Of a DNA stretch of 8,219 nucleotides, positions 1 to 6,563 are shown piece by piece (the stretch's first letter is position 1; every line of letters begins with the position of its first letter). The stretch comes from Wenzhouxiangella sp. (lineage in GTDB: Bacteria > Pseudomonadota > Gammaproteobacteria > Xanthomonadales > Wenzhouxiangellaceae): assembly GCA_007121485.1 (NCBI GenBank), contig SKKM01000189.1:1-8219 (forward strand), in the 5' to 3' direction. The position numbers and the translations under genes are program-made. The notes under the pieces are model-generated. The model worked only from the letters and a program-made list of their open reading frames with translations, was not told the DNA's origin and searched no databases.

Positions 1-911
1 CCGACGGCCTGTTCCACCGGGCTTTCGATCGCATCGCCGCCGAGTATCCGGAGATCCAGGCGCGCCACCTGATCGTCGACATCGGCACCGCCCTGCTGGC
101 CGACCGGCCCGAGCAGTTCGACGTCATCGTCGCACCCAATCTCTACGGCGACATCATCTCCGACGTGGCCGCTCAGATCAGCGGCTCCGTGGGCCTAGGT
201 GGCTCGGCCAATATCGGCCAGGGCTTTGCCATGTTCGAGGCGGTGCACGGCTCGGCGCCCGATATCGCCGGGCGCGATATCGCCAACCCGTCGGGACTGT
301 TACTGGCGGCGGTCGACATGCTGCGCTACATCGGCGATGAGGGCGCGGCCAACCGCATTCACGGCGCCTGGCGCCGCACCCTGGCCGAGGGGCTGCACAC
401 TGCCGACATCTACCGCGCCGGCCACAGCCGCGAAAAGCTCGGCACCACCGCCTTTGCCGCCGCCATCATTGATCGCCTGGCCCACGCCAGCGCGACCGAG
501 TCGACGGCCGGCGCCTTGAGCTGGCCACAGGGATTCGACGCCTGGCCGGCGCCGCAGGCGCGACCGCACAAGGCCTTGATCGGCGTCGATGTCTTCCTCG
601 ACTACGACGAGCACGGGCGCGCTCCGAATGTCCTGGGCGAGCGCGTGCGGCAACTGGCGGCGGGAACCGACTTGCGCCTGTCGGTGATCACCAACCGCGG
701 CGTCAAGGTCTTTCCGGACGGTCTGCCGGAAACCGGCTGCACCGATCACTGGCGCTGCCGCTTCCGCTCCGCCGGCGACCAGCCCATAGGCCATCGCCAG
801 GTCATTGACCTGCTGGAGCGCTTCGCGGTCGCCGGCCTGGATTTCATCAAGACCGAGCACCTCTACAGCTTCGACGGCCAGCCCGGGTTTTCGGTGGCGC
901 AGGGCGAGTAG
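1..911 (+). CDS. icd: isocitrate dehydrogenase, 3' part (5' end outside window)
   Basis: Oxidative decarboxylation of isocitrate to 2-oxoglutarate in the cytoplasmic TCA cycle. The frame is open from base 3, with no stop before the left edge, and ends at TAG 909-911, giving about 302 visible residues. The fragment carries the beta-decarboxylating dehydrogenase core: NLYGDIISD with two metal-binding aspartates (fragment residues about 50 and 54), then SGSVGLGGSANIG, then the cofactor loop HGSAPDIAGRDIANP (about 82-96). The last ~130 residues contain GVDVF, ITNRGVKVFP, DHWRCRF and LDFIKTEHLYSFDG. This is the C-terminal extension of Thermus/Rickettsia-type enzymes (about 480-500 residues), absent from the E. 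coli enzyme. About 180 N-terminal residues, including substrate-binding residues, are missing. Asp-Ile after HGSAP and Ala before NP match NAD+-specific family members, so NAD+ use is inferred. Isopropylmalate dehydrogenase is unlikely given the extension. It converges with recG. Confidence 0.9.
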   Translation, partial: DGLFHRAFDRIAAEYPEIQARHLIVDIGTALLADRPEQFDVIVAPNLYGDIISDVAAQISGSVGLGGSANIGQGFAMFEAVHGSAPDIAGRDIANPSGLLLAAVDMLRYIGDEGAANRIHGAWRRTLAEGLHTADIYRAGHSREKLGTTAFAAAIIDRLAHASATESTAGALSWPQGFDAWPAPQARPHKALIGVDVFLDYDEHGRAPNVLGERVRQLAAGTDLRLSVITNRGVKVFPDGLPETGCTDHWRCRFRSAGDQPIGHRQVIDLLERFAVAGLDFIKTEHLYSFDGQPGFSVAQGE

Positions 912-948
912 GGGGCGACGTGGTGCAGGGGCTTCGTTGACTGGCGCT

Positions 949-1027
949 GCCGCCCTCGGCCGGGGGCCTTCGCTTCAGTTCGACGCGGTGGCGAGGCCTT
1001 CAGCGAAGGCCCCCGCCCGAGGACGGC
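949..1027. repeat. large imperfect inverted repeat in convergent gap
   Basis: Left arm 949-974 and right arm 1002-1027 are reverse complements over 26 bases with two mismatches; the inner 21 bases (954-974 and 1002-1022) have one. The loop is 27 bases. A second, exclusive stem is possible inside it: GGCCTTC (995-1001) pairs with GAAGGCC (1005-1011) around a 3-base loop. The element lies between the stops of the isocitrate dehydrogenase gene (911) and recG (1094). It could end transcription from both sides, but no T-run follows on either strand, so an intrinsic terminator is not supported. A REP-like dispersed palindrome is the main alternative. No promoter or short gene is visible in the rest of the 912-1093 gap. 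Confidence 0.75.
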
Positions 1028-1093
1028 TTTCAGGCTTCGGGGATCGCAGCCTTGAGTTGATCATGCTTCGGGCTGGACGCCGACCTTGTTCGT

Positions 1094-3148
1094 TCAAGCA
1101 TCGACAAACTGCTCGGCCGCGCCGACCCAGCGGTCGATCAGCAGGTCCTGCCGCCCGGCGCTGAGCTTGCCGGCCACCACGGTGGCCTGCTCCAGCAGCT
1201 CGCCGTCGCGCTCCAGGTCGGCGATGCGGAAGCGCAGGGCGCCGGTCTGGCGGGTGCCCAGCACCTCGCCGGGGCCGCGCAGCTCCAGGTCCTTCTCGGC
1301 GATGAGGAAGCCGTCGGTGGTTGAGCGCATGACCTCGATGCGCGCCCGCGCGGTCTCGCCCAGCGGCGGCTTGTACAGCAGCACGCAGGCGGCCTGTTCG
1401 GAGCCGCGCCCGACCCGGCCTCTGAGCTGGTGCAGCTGCGACAGTCCCAGGCGCTCGGCGTTTTCGATGATCATCAGGCTGGCGTTGGGTACGTCGACGC
1501 CGACCTCGATCACCGTGGTGGCGACCAGCAGGTGGATGGCACCTGCGCTGAAGTCGGCCATCACCGCCTGCTTCTCGGCCGGCTTCATGCGCCCGTGGAT
1601 CAGGCCGATGCGGAATTCCTTCAGCTCGGCGGCCAGCTCGCGCGAGCGGGTTTCCGCCGCCTCGGCTTCCAGCACCTCGGACTCCTCGATCAGCGGGCAC
1701 ACCCAGTAGGCCTGGCGCCCCTCCTTCAGCGCGCGCTCCAGGCGTTCGATCACCTCGGCCCGGCGCTGCTGGCTGGCCGCCACCGTGGCCACCGGCTTGC
1801 GGCCCGGCGGCAGTTCGTCCAGGACCGAAATGTCGAGTCCGGCATAGGCGGTCATGGCCAGGGTGCGCGGAATCGGGGTGGCGGTCATGACCAGCTGGTG
1901 CGGCTGCCGGCCGCCGCGCTTGCCCTTTTCCGCCAGCGCCAGACGCTGGTGCACGCCGAAGCGGTGCTGCTCGTCGACGATGACCAGGGCCAGATCGCGG
2001 AAATTGACGCCTTTCTGGAACAGCGCGTGGGTGCCGACGGCGACCTGGGCGCTGCCGCCCAGGCGCTCCAGGGCTTCGGTGCGCGCCCGGCCCTGGATCT
2101 TGCCGGCCAGCCAGACGATGTCCAGCCCCAGCGGCGCCAGGTATTCACTCAAGTTTCGGTAGTGCTGCTCGGCCAGGATCTCGGTCGGCGCGATAATGGC
2201 GGCCTGGCGGCCCGCAGCCGCCGCGGTGACCAGGGCCGCCGCGGCGACCACGGTCTTGCCCGAGCCGACGTCGCCCTGCAGCAGCCGCCGCATCGGACGC
2301 TGGCGGGCGAGGTCGCCCTGGATTTCGGCGATCACCCGCCGCTGGGCGCCGGTCGGCGTGAACGGCAGGCCGTCCAGCAGGCGCCGGGTGAAGCCGGCTG
2401 CGTCCTCCAGCTCGGGCGCCCGTTGCCGGGCGCGGGCCAGGTTCATCCGCGCCAGGGCCAGGTGATGGGCGGCCAGCTCCTCCAGGGCCAGGCGCTGGAC
2501 CGCCGGGTGGCTGCCGTCGAGCAGGGCGGCCAGGTTCTCGTTCGGTCGTGGTGCGTGGATGGTGGACAGGGCCTGGACCAGGCCCGGATTCCCGGCCGCG
2601 ACCGGCAGCAGGTCCTGAAGCTCGAGTTCACCGCCGCGCAGCCTTTCCAGCGCCATCTGAATCAGCCGTGCCAGACCGGCCTGGCTGACGCCCTGGGTGG
2701 TGGGGTAGACCGGCGTCAGTGACTCCGGCAGCGGTGGCGACTCATCCTCGCTCAAGGGTTCGCACTGCGGGTGCGCCATTTGCAGCCCGCCCGGCGCCAG
2801 CCGGACTTCGCCGTAGCAACGCAAACGGTTGCCTTCGGCCAGCAGCTTGAGCTGCGAGGGAAAGAAGCGAAACAAGCACAGGCCGAGCTGGCCGCTGTCG
2901 TCGGCCAGCGTAGCCGTCAGCATGCGGGTGCGGCCGTAGCGGATGGCCTGGTGGACGATGCGCCCCTCGATCAGCGCGGTGGCCCCGGGGCGCACGCGGT
3001 TCAGGGGCGTGATGCGCGTGCGGTCCTCGAAGCGCAGCGGCAGATGGAACAGCAGGTCGCTTTCGCGTCTCAAGCCCAGCGCCAGAAGGCGCCCGGCCAA
3101 GCGCTCGCCCACGCCGGGCAGTTCGGTCAGTTCGCGATCGGCCGCCAT
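1094..3148 (-). CDS. recG: ATP-dependent DNA helicase RecG
   Basis: Superfamily 2 helicase that remodels stalled replication forks and branched recombination intermediates (D-loops, R-loops, Holliday junctions). At 684 residues it is close to E. coli RecG (693) and looks complete. In order: an N-terminal wedge/OB region (about 1-150) starting with the helix-hairpin-like LTELPGVGERLAGRLLALG; Walker A GDVGSGKT (292-299); PTEILAEQH (321-329); motif II DEQH (392-395, the RecG/Mfd form of DEAH); motif III TATPIPRTL (422-430); then a second helicase domain with ATTVIEVGVDVPNA (543-556) and QLHQLRGRVGRG (571-582). The C-terminal TRG-like part includes DLELRGPGEVLGTRQTG (620-636). It is the last gene of the DUF3617-ridA-recG operon, 28 bases after ridA. 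The ATG at 3148 has no clear Shine-Dalgarno, but the N-terminal residues align well with family starts, so I keep it. Confidence 0.97.
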   Translation of the reverse strand: MAADRELTELPGVGERLAGRLLALGLRRESDLLFHLPLRFEDRTRITPLNRVRPGATALIEGRIVHQAIRYGRTRMLTATLADDSGQLGLCLFRFFPSQLKLLAEGNRLRCYGEVRLAPGGLQMAHPQCEPLSEDESPPLPESLTPVYPTTQGVSQAGLARLIQMALERLRGGELELQDLLPVAAGNPGLVQALSTIHAPRPNENLAALLDGSHPAVQRLALEELAAHHLALARMNLARARQRAPELEDAAGFTRRLLDGLPFTPTGAQRRVIAEIQGDLARQRPMRRLLQGDVGSGKTVVAAAALVTAAAAGRQAAIIAPTEILAEQHYRNLSEYLAPLGLDIVWLAGKIQGRARTEALERLGGSAQVAVGTHALFQKGVNFRDLALVIVDEQHRFGVHQRLALAEKGKRGGRQPHQLVMTATPIPRTLAMTAYAGLDISVLDELPPGRKPVATVAASQQRRAEVIERLERALKEGRQAYWVCPLIEESEVLEAEAAETRSRELAAELKEFRIGLIHGRMKPAEKQAVMADFSAGAIHLLVATTVIEVGVDVPNASLMIIENAERLGLSQLHQLRGRVGRGSEQAACVLLYKPPLGETARARIEVMRSTTDGFLIAEKDLELRGPGEVLGTRQTGALRFRIADLERDGELLEQATVVAGKLSAGRQDLLIDRWVGAAEQFVDA

Positions 3149-3176
3149 GCCGATGCGTGAGCGCCGCTGAGCCGGA

Positions 3177-3569
3177 TCAGTCGCCGGCCGACAGCACCAG
3201 CACGCCGTCCATCTCCACCGGCACGCCCCTGGGCAGGGCCGCGACCTGGACCGCCGCGCGCGCCGGGTAGGGCTCGCTCAGGTACTCGGCCATGATCCGG
3301 TTGACGGTCTCGAAATGGCCGAGGTCGGTCAGGAAGATGTTGAGCTTGACCAGGTCGTCCAGGCTGCCGCCGGCTGCTTCGGCCACGGCCGCCAGGTTGT
3401 CGAACACCTGCCGCGTCAGCGCCTCGAAATCGCCGTCAACGACCTCGCCGCTTTGCGGATCCAGCGGAATCTGCCCCGACAGGTAGACCGTGTCGCCCAC
3501 GCGCACGGCCTGCGAGTAGGGACCGATCGCCGCCGGCGCGCGATCGGTGTGGATGATGCTGCGGCCCAT
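3177..3569 (-). CDS. ridA: RidA family reactive intermediate/imine deaminase
   Basis: Cytoplasmic RidA (YjgF/YER057c/UK114) protein that hydrolyses reactive 2-aminoacrylate-type enamines/imines made by PLP-dependent dehydratases such as threonine/serine dehydratase, releasing ammonia and the 2-keto acid. At 130 residues it has the usual length and is predicted to be a trimer like its family. Visible hallmarks: AIGPYSQA (Y18 at the active site), LSGQIPLDP (30-38), the family signature around ARAAVQVAALPRGVPVEMD, with R104 as the carboxylate-binding arginine and E119 as the conserved acid, matching Arg105 and Glu120 of E. coli RidA. These support true RidA rather than an Rid2-7 paralogue. ATG at 3569 lies only 6 bases after the DUF3617 stop, with AGG just upstream as a weak ribosome site, so translational coupling is likely. 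recG follows 28 bases on; ridA-recG adjacency is common in gammaproteobacteria. Confidence 0.95.
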   Translation of the reverse strand: MGRSIIHTDRAPAAIGPYSQAVRVGDTVYLSGQIPLDPQSGEVVDGDFEALTRQVFDNLAAVAEAAGGSLDDLVKLNIFLTDLGHFETVNRIMAEYLSEPYPARAAVQVAALPRGVPVEMDGVLVLSAGD

Positions 3570-3575
3570 GATTGC

Positions 3576-4013
3576 CTAGTCGCAGTCGCCGATGCGGCGG
3601 CCGGTCATGACGATGGTGCTTTTCATCGGACCCATCGGCGTTTGGGCCTGGGTGGTGATCAGGCCTTCGCTGCGATCCCCGTAGAACTGCATGTCCATGA
3701 CCATGTCCACGGTGATCCCTTCCTGGGTGCAGCTCATCTCGTAATTGGCCCCATCGACACGCATCTCCTGGCGGGTAATGTCGCACTCTTCCATGTCCAG
3801 CTCGCCGATGAAGGTGTCGGCCTTGGAGACGTCTTCCTCGGTGACGCAATCGGTGGTGGTATCGGTCTGTTCGGGAAACGGGAAGGCGGCTTCGACCGTC
3901 ATGCGCGTCTCGTATTCCCAAAGGCCGGGCTCGATGTTGGGTCGGTCGGCGTGAGCGAGCGAGACCAGGCCGAGGGCCAGGGCGGCAGTCAGGATCGGTT
4001 TCATCTTGTTCAA
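3576..4013 (-). CDS. DUF3617-family periplasmic protein (TTG start)
   Basis: Small exported protein of unknown function, 145 residues, assigned to DUF3617 on its layout: a signal peptide, then the near-N-terminal PGLWEYETRM motif (29-38), a central Cys-containing stretch and a C-terminal GRRIGDCD. The signal peptide has lysines at 3 and 5, a hydrophobic core (about 7-20) and a probable cleavage site after AHA (about 20-22). The mature part has four cysteines (56, 77, 95, 144), an even number compatible with two periplasmic disulfides. I chose TTG at 4013 because GGAG (4021-4024) sits 7 bases before it. The ATG three codons later (4004) would have the same site 16 bases away, which is too far. 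Both starts keep the signal peptide. It is the first gene of an apparent operon with ridA and recG. No enzymatic role can be assigned. Confidence 0.82.
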   Translation of the reverse strand: MNKMKPILTAALALGLVSLAHADRPNIEPGLWEYETRMTVEAAFPFPEQTDTTTDCVTEEDVSKADTFIGELDMEECDITRQEMRVDGANYEMSCTQEGITVDMVMDMQFYGDRSEGLITTQAQTPMGPMKSTIVMTGRRIGDCD

Positions 4014-4020
4014 GATCGTG

Positions 4021-4024
4021 CTCC
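4021..4024 (-). promoter_or_regulatory. Shine-Dalgarno GGAG deciding a TTG start
   Basis: GGAG on the minus strand, 7 bases upstream of TTG 4013. It sits 16 bases from the nearest ATG (4004), so it favours TTG as the start of the DUF3617 gene. The site overlaps an out-of-frame ATG (ATGGAG), which I do not consider a start. Confidence 0.6.
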
Positions 4025-4112
4025 ATCAGTGAGTGATTGCGGCTGCGCGGGTCCAGGCCGATCGACGCGAAGAGCGCTTGCAGTCGGCCAGGCGGCACTG
4101 CCGTGGAGCCCA

Positions 4113-4141
4113 ATTGTACGACGCTTGCTGGATCAACCCAA
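4113..4141 (-). promoter_or_regulatory. predicted sigma70 promoter for DUF3617-ridA-recG
   Basis: On the minus strand, a TTGGGT -35 (4136-4141, 3 of 6 to TTGACA) and a TACAAT -10 (4113-4118, 5 of 6 to TATAAT) are separated by exactly 17 bases. Transcription would begin near 4106, leaving a leader of about 90 bases before TTG 4013. It lies in the gap between divergent genes and is the best match I found there for this strand. Confidence 0.45.
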
Positions 4142-4159
4142 AGCGCCCTCGCCTGGACT

Positions 4160-4189
4160 GCGACACGAATACCAAAGGAATGTTATATT
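4160..4189 (+). promoter_or_regulatory. predicted promoter of the ZnuD-like receptor
   Basis: A GCGACA -35 (4160-4165, 4 of 6) and a TATATT -10 (4184-4189) are 18 bases apart, placing the start of transcription near 4196 and a leader of about 60 bases before ATG 4255. The -10 lies entirely inside the predicted Zur operator, so bound Zur would block RNA polymerase. A small 5-bp stem (CCGCC 4205-4209 with GGCGG 4216-4220) is possible in the leader; I assign it no role. Confidence 0.45.
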
Positions 4190-4199
4190 ATTCCCTTTC
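4177..4199 (+). promoter_or_regulatory. predicted Zur (zinc uptake regulator) operator
   Basis: A 23-base AT-rich site in otherwise GC-rich DNA. Its core TGTTATATTAT (4181-4191) matches the gammaproteobacterial Zur consensus as I recall it (GAAATGTTATA, any base, TATAACATTTC). I count 18 matches in the 22 defined positions: the left half is nearly exact, the right half matches at TAT and TTTC and is weaker between. It overlaps the predicted -10 of a receptor independently recognised as ZnuD-like. Fur sites (repeats of GATAAT) fit worse. Zinc-loaded Zur would repress the gene, and zinc depletion would release it. Confidence 0.7.
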
Positions 4200-4242
4200 A
4201 ATCGCCGCCTGAAGGGGCGGTCTCTCAATCCAAACTCTTTGC

Positions 4243-4247
4243 GGGAG
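4243..4247 (+). promoter_or_regulatory. Shine-Dalgarno GGGAG of the receptor gene
   Basis: GGGAG lies 7 bases before ATG 4255. This strong, well-spaced site fixes the start of the TonB-dependent receptor even though its signal peptide has an unusual uncharged N-terminus. Confidence 0.75.
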
Positions 4248-4254
4248 TAACTCC

Positions 4255-6492
4255 ATGTCGCCTCAACCTCATCTACTGCCGTTGGCCGCCGCCATTTCCG
4301 TGGCCCTCGCCCTGCCTGCCGCGGTGCTGGCCAATATTGACGATGCCGACAGTGCCGAGATGGACCGCATCCTGGTCACGGCCGATCCGCTTGGCGATCG
4401 TGGCCCTGATGATCTGGTGCGGCCAGTCAGCGTGATTGTCGGCGACGAACTCGAGCGGCGGCGCGCTGCCAATCTGGGCGAGGTCCTGGACGGTCTCCCC
4501 GGCGTGTCCAATTCCGACTTCGGTCCTGGCGTGGGTCGGCCGACGGTGCGTGGCCTGCAGGGCGCGCGCGTACAGGTGCTCGAAGACGGCATGGGCGTCT
4601 CGGACGTTTCGCGCGAGGGCGCTGATCACGCCATCGGCCTGGACGTGACCCGCGCCGAGCAGATCGAAGTCTTCCGTGGTCCGGCGACGCTGCTGTACGG
4701 CAGCGGCGCGGCCGGTGGCGTGGTCAACGTGGTCAGCGGTCGTTTCTCCCCGGTGGTGCCCGAGTCCTTCCGCATGGATGGGCGCTTCTCCTACGGCTTC
4801 AACGGCAATGATCGCCAGGGCCGTTTCGGCGCGGATGTTCCGCTCAATCCGGACGTCGTCCTGCGCGGCGACTACAGCATTCGGCGTACCGACAATTTCG
4901 ACATCAAGGGTTTCCAGGTGCTCGGCAGCACCCAGGGCACCGAGGGCGAACTGCTGGCCAGCGCCATCGAGTCGGATTCGGCCGCGCTGAGCACGGTGTT
5001 TCGCGGCGATTGGGGTCACTTTGCATTGGGGGTGAGCTATCTCGACTACCAGTACGACATCCCCAAGCTGTTCGACCCGCGCCCGCGCGAACTGGGCGGC
5101 CTGAGCGACCACTTCGACCAGATCAACATGGAGTCGCTGCGCTTCGACCTGCGCGGCGAATGGCTGAACCCGGTACGGGGTTTGTCGGCTGCTCGCCTGA
5201 AGATGAGCCATACCCAGTTCGAAATGGATGAAGCTGAGCGCTTCTTCACCCGCACGCCCGAGGGCGGCGTGTTCGATCGCACCGTGGTTGAAGCCGAGTT
5301 CGACAACACCGAGTTCGATACCCGTCTGGAACTGGTGCACGATCCGATCGGCAACTGGCGCGGGGTGCTTGGTCTGCAGTTCACCGACCGTGACTTCGAA
5401 TCCAACGACCCGCGAGGCGCCGACCGCGGCTTCTACGTACGGCCGAACGAAACCGAGACCCTGGCCGCCTTCCTGGTCGAAGAACGTCCGACCGGTTTCG
5501 GCCGCGTCGAGCTGGGCGCGCGGATCGAGCGCGTGCGCTCCAGCGCCGACGATGTGTTCGGCTACCGCGTCACCGGCGTCACCCAGGCCGACGGCAGCTT
5601 CCTGTCCTTCCCGGAACGACTGGACAACCGGTCCTTCACCCCCTTCAGCCTGTCGGCGGGTGCGGTGTTTGACGTCGGCGCTGAATACCACGCGCGGACA
5701 GTTTTGACCCGTTCGGAGCGTGCGCCCTCGCCCGAGCAGCTGTATGCCTTCGGTCGTCATCCATCGGCCGGCACCTTCGAAATCGGCGATCCGGACCTGT
5801 CCAAGGAGGTCTACACCAACTTTGAGCTGGGCTTCGACCGCCACGCCGGCGCCCACCAGTGGGAAGTGACCGCGTTCTTCAACCGCGTCAACGACTTCAT
5901 CTTCCTCGCTTCTGAAGACGACGGCACGGGCAACCCGGTCGGCGTCAACGACATCGGCAACCGGGCCGGCGAAGGGGCGACGATTGGATGCGAGCCGGGC
6001 GATGGCGGGCTGTGCCGCCTGCGCAACCAGCTGGTGTTCAACGAGCAGGCCAATGCCGAGTTCTACGGCGTGGAATTCAGCTCGATCTCGCAGATCGCCA
6101 CCGGTCGCATCCCGCTGGATTTCCGCGTCAGCGGCGATTATGTGCGGGGCAAGCTGCGCAGCGGCGGCGGCAATCTGCCGCGTATCACGCCCATGCGTCT
6201 GGGTGTTGGTTTCGACACGGCCTTTGGCGACGACTGGGATCTGTCGGTCGACTTCCAGCGCGTGTTCCGCCAGACCAGCACCGCCGAGACCGAGTCCGAG
6301 ACCGGCAGCTTCAACCTGGTCGGTTTCGACCTGTTCTGGACCCCCGTCCTGTTCCGCAACGCCCAGCTGTTCCTGCAAGGACGCAACCTCCTCAACGAAG
6401 ATGGCCGCCGCCACCAGAGCTTCTTCAAGGAAGACGCACCGATCATCGGGCGCTCCTTCACCACCGGACTGCGCTTCCAGTACGGCGGCTGA
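4255..6492 (+). CDS. znuD: ZnuD-like TonB-dependent zinc receptor
   Basis: Outer-membrane 22-strand gated channel that takes up its ligand, predicted to be zinc, using TonB-ExbBD energy. At 745 residues it matches neisserial ZnuD (about 760). Signal peptide 1-26 (cleavage after AVLA); TonB box-like DRILVTAD (37-44); plug about 50-165 with LGEVLDGLPGV, TVRGLQGARVQVLEDG and EVFRGPATLLYGSGAAGGVVNVV; barrel from about 165 to the end. Stretches that parallel ZnuD: ADHAIGLD (123-130), APSPEQLYAFGRH (490-502), FEIGDPDLSKE, FYGVEF, GDYVRGKL (627-634), and GRSFTTGL near the end. Residues D124, H125, E326 and H502 align, from memory of the ZnuD sequence, with its zinc ligands Asp99, His100, Glu340 and His499. 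The His-rich extracellular loop of ZnuD is missing. C579 and C587 probably close a loop. It ends FQYGG, two residues past the usual terminal aromatic. Monocistronic: own promoter with Zur box, own terminator. A heme or siderophore role is less likely. Confidence 0.85.
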   Translation: MSPQPHLLPLAAAISVALALPAAVLANIDDADSAEMDRILVTADPLGDRGPDDLVRPVSVIVGDELERRRAANLGEVLDGLPGVSNSDFGPGVGRPTVRGLQGARVQVLEDGMGVSDVSREGADHAIGLDVTRAEQIEVFRGPATLLYGSGAAGGVVNVVSGRFSPVVPESFRMDGRFSYGFNGNDRQGRFGADVPLNPDVVLRGDYSIRRTDNFDIKGFQVLGSTQGTEGELLASAIESDSAALSTVFRGDWGHFALGVSYLDYQYDIPKLFDPRPRELGGLSDHFDQINMESLRFDLRGEWLNPVRGLSAARLKMSHTQFEMDEAERFFTRTPEGGVFDRTVVEAEFDNTEFDTRLELVHDPIGNWRGVLGLQFTDRDFESNDPRGADRGFYVRPNETETLAAFLVEERPTGFGRVELGARIERVRSSADDVFGYRVTGVTQADGSFLSFPERLDNRSFTPFSLSAGAVFDVGAEYHARTVLTRSERAPSPEQLYAFGRHPSAGTFEIGDPDLSKEVYTNFELGFDRHAGAHQWEVTAFFNRVNDFIFLASEDDGTGNPVGVNDIGNRAGEGATIGCEPGDGGLCRLRNQLVFNEQANAEFYGVEFSSISQIATGRIPLDFRVSGDYVRGKLRSGGGNLPRITPMRLGVGFDTAFGDDWDLSVDFQRVFRQTSTAETESETGSFNLVGFDLFWTPVLFRNAQLFLQGRNLLNEDGRRHQSFFKEDAPIIGRSFTTGLRFQYGG

Positions 6493-6527
6493 CCGCCTGC
6501 TGCCGCACCGACTCTCGTCCATGTTTG

Positions 6528-6557
6528 CCCGGCTCAACACTGAGCCGGGTTTTTTTT
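6528..6557 (+). terminator. rho-independent terminator of the receptor gene
   Basis: A perfect 9-bp stem, CCCGGCTCA (6528-6536) with TGAGCCGGG (6541-6549), has a 4-base ACAC loop and is followed at once by eight T residues (6550-6557). It lies 36 bases after the receptor stop and is oriented for that gene. Confidence 0.95.
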
Positions 6558-6563
6558 GGGAAA

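Noticed and set aside
949..1027. Intrinsic bidirectional terminator
   Set aside because: The stem is strong but the loop is 27 bases and no T-run follows on either strand, so it is listed as an inverted repeat only.
1430..2722. Plus-strand open frame (430 codons) inside recG
   Set aside because: Fully antisense to conserved RecG helicase motifs, with low-complexity Gln/Gly/Arg-rich translation typical of GC-rich shadows.
4177..4199. Fur box instead of Zur box
   Set aside because: The GATAAT-type hexamers of Fur sites fit poorly, whereas TGTTATA and TAT with TTTC spacing match the Zur pattern and the ZnuD-like gene.
3315..4250. Plus-strand open frame across ridA, the DUF3617 gene and the divergent gap
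   Set aside because: It crosses two well-supported genes and two predicted promoters on the opposite strand; its translation is not protein-like.
4273..6540. Long minus-strand open frame (755 codons) antisense to the receptor
   Set aside because: It has no recognisable domain and no ribosome site, and mirrors a gene that is convincing on the + strand. Long antisense frames are expected in GC-rich codon use. It also runs through the terminator hairpin.
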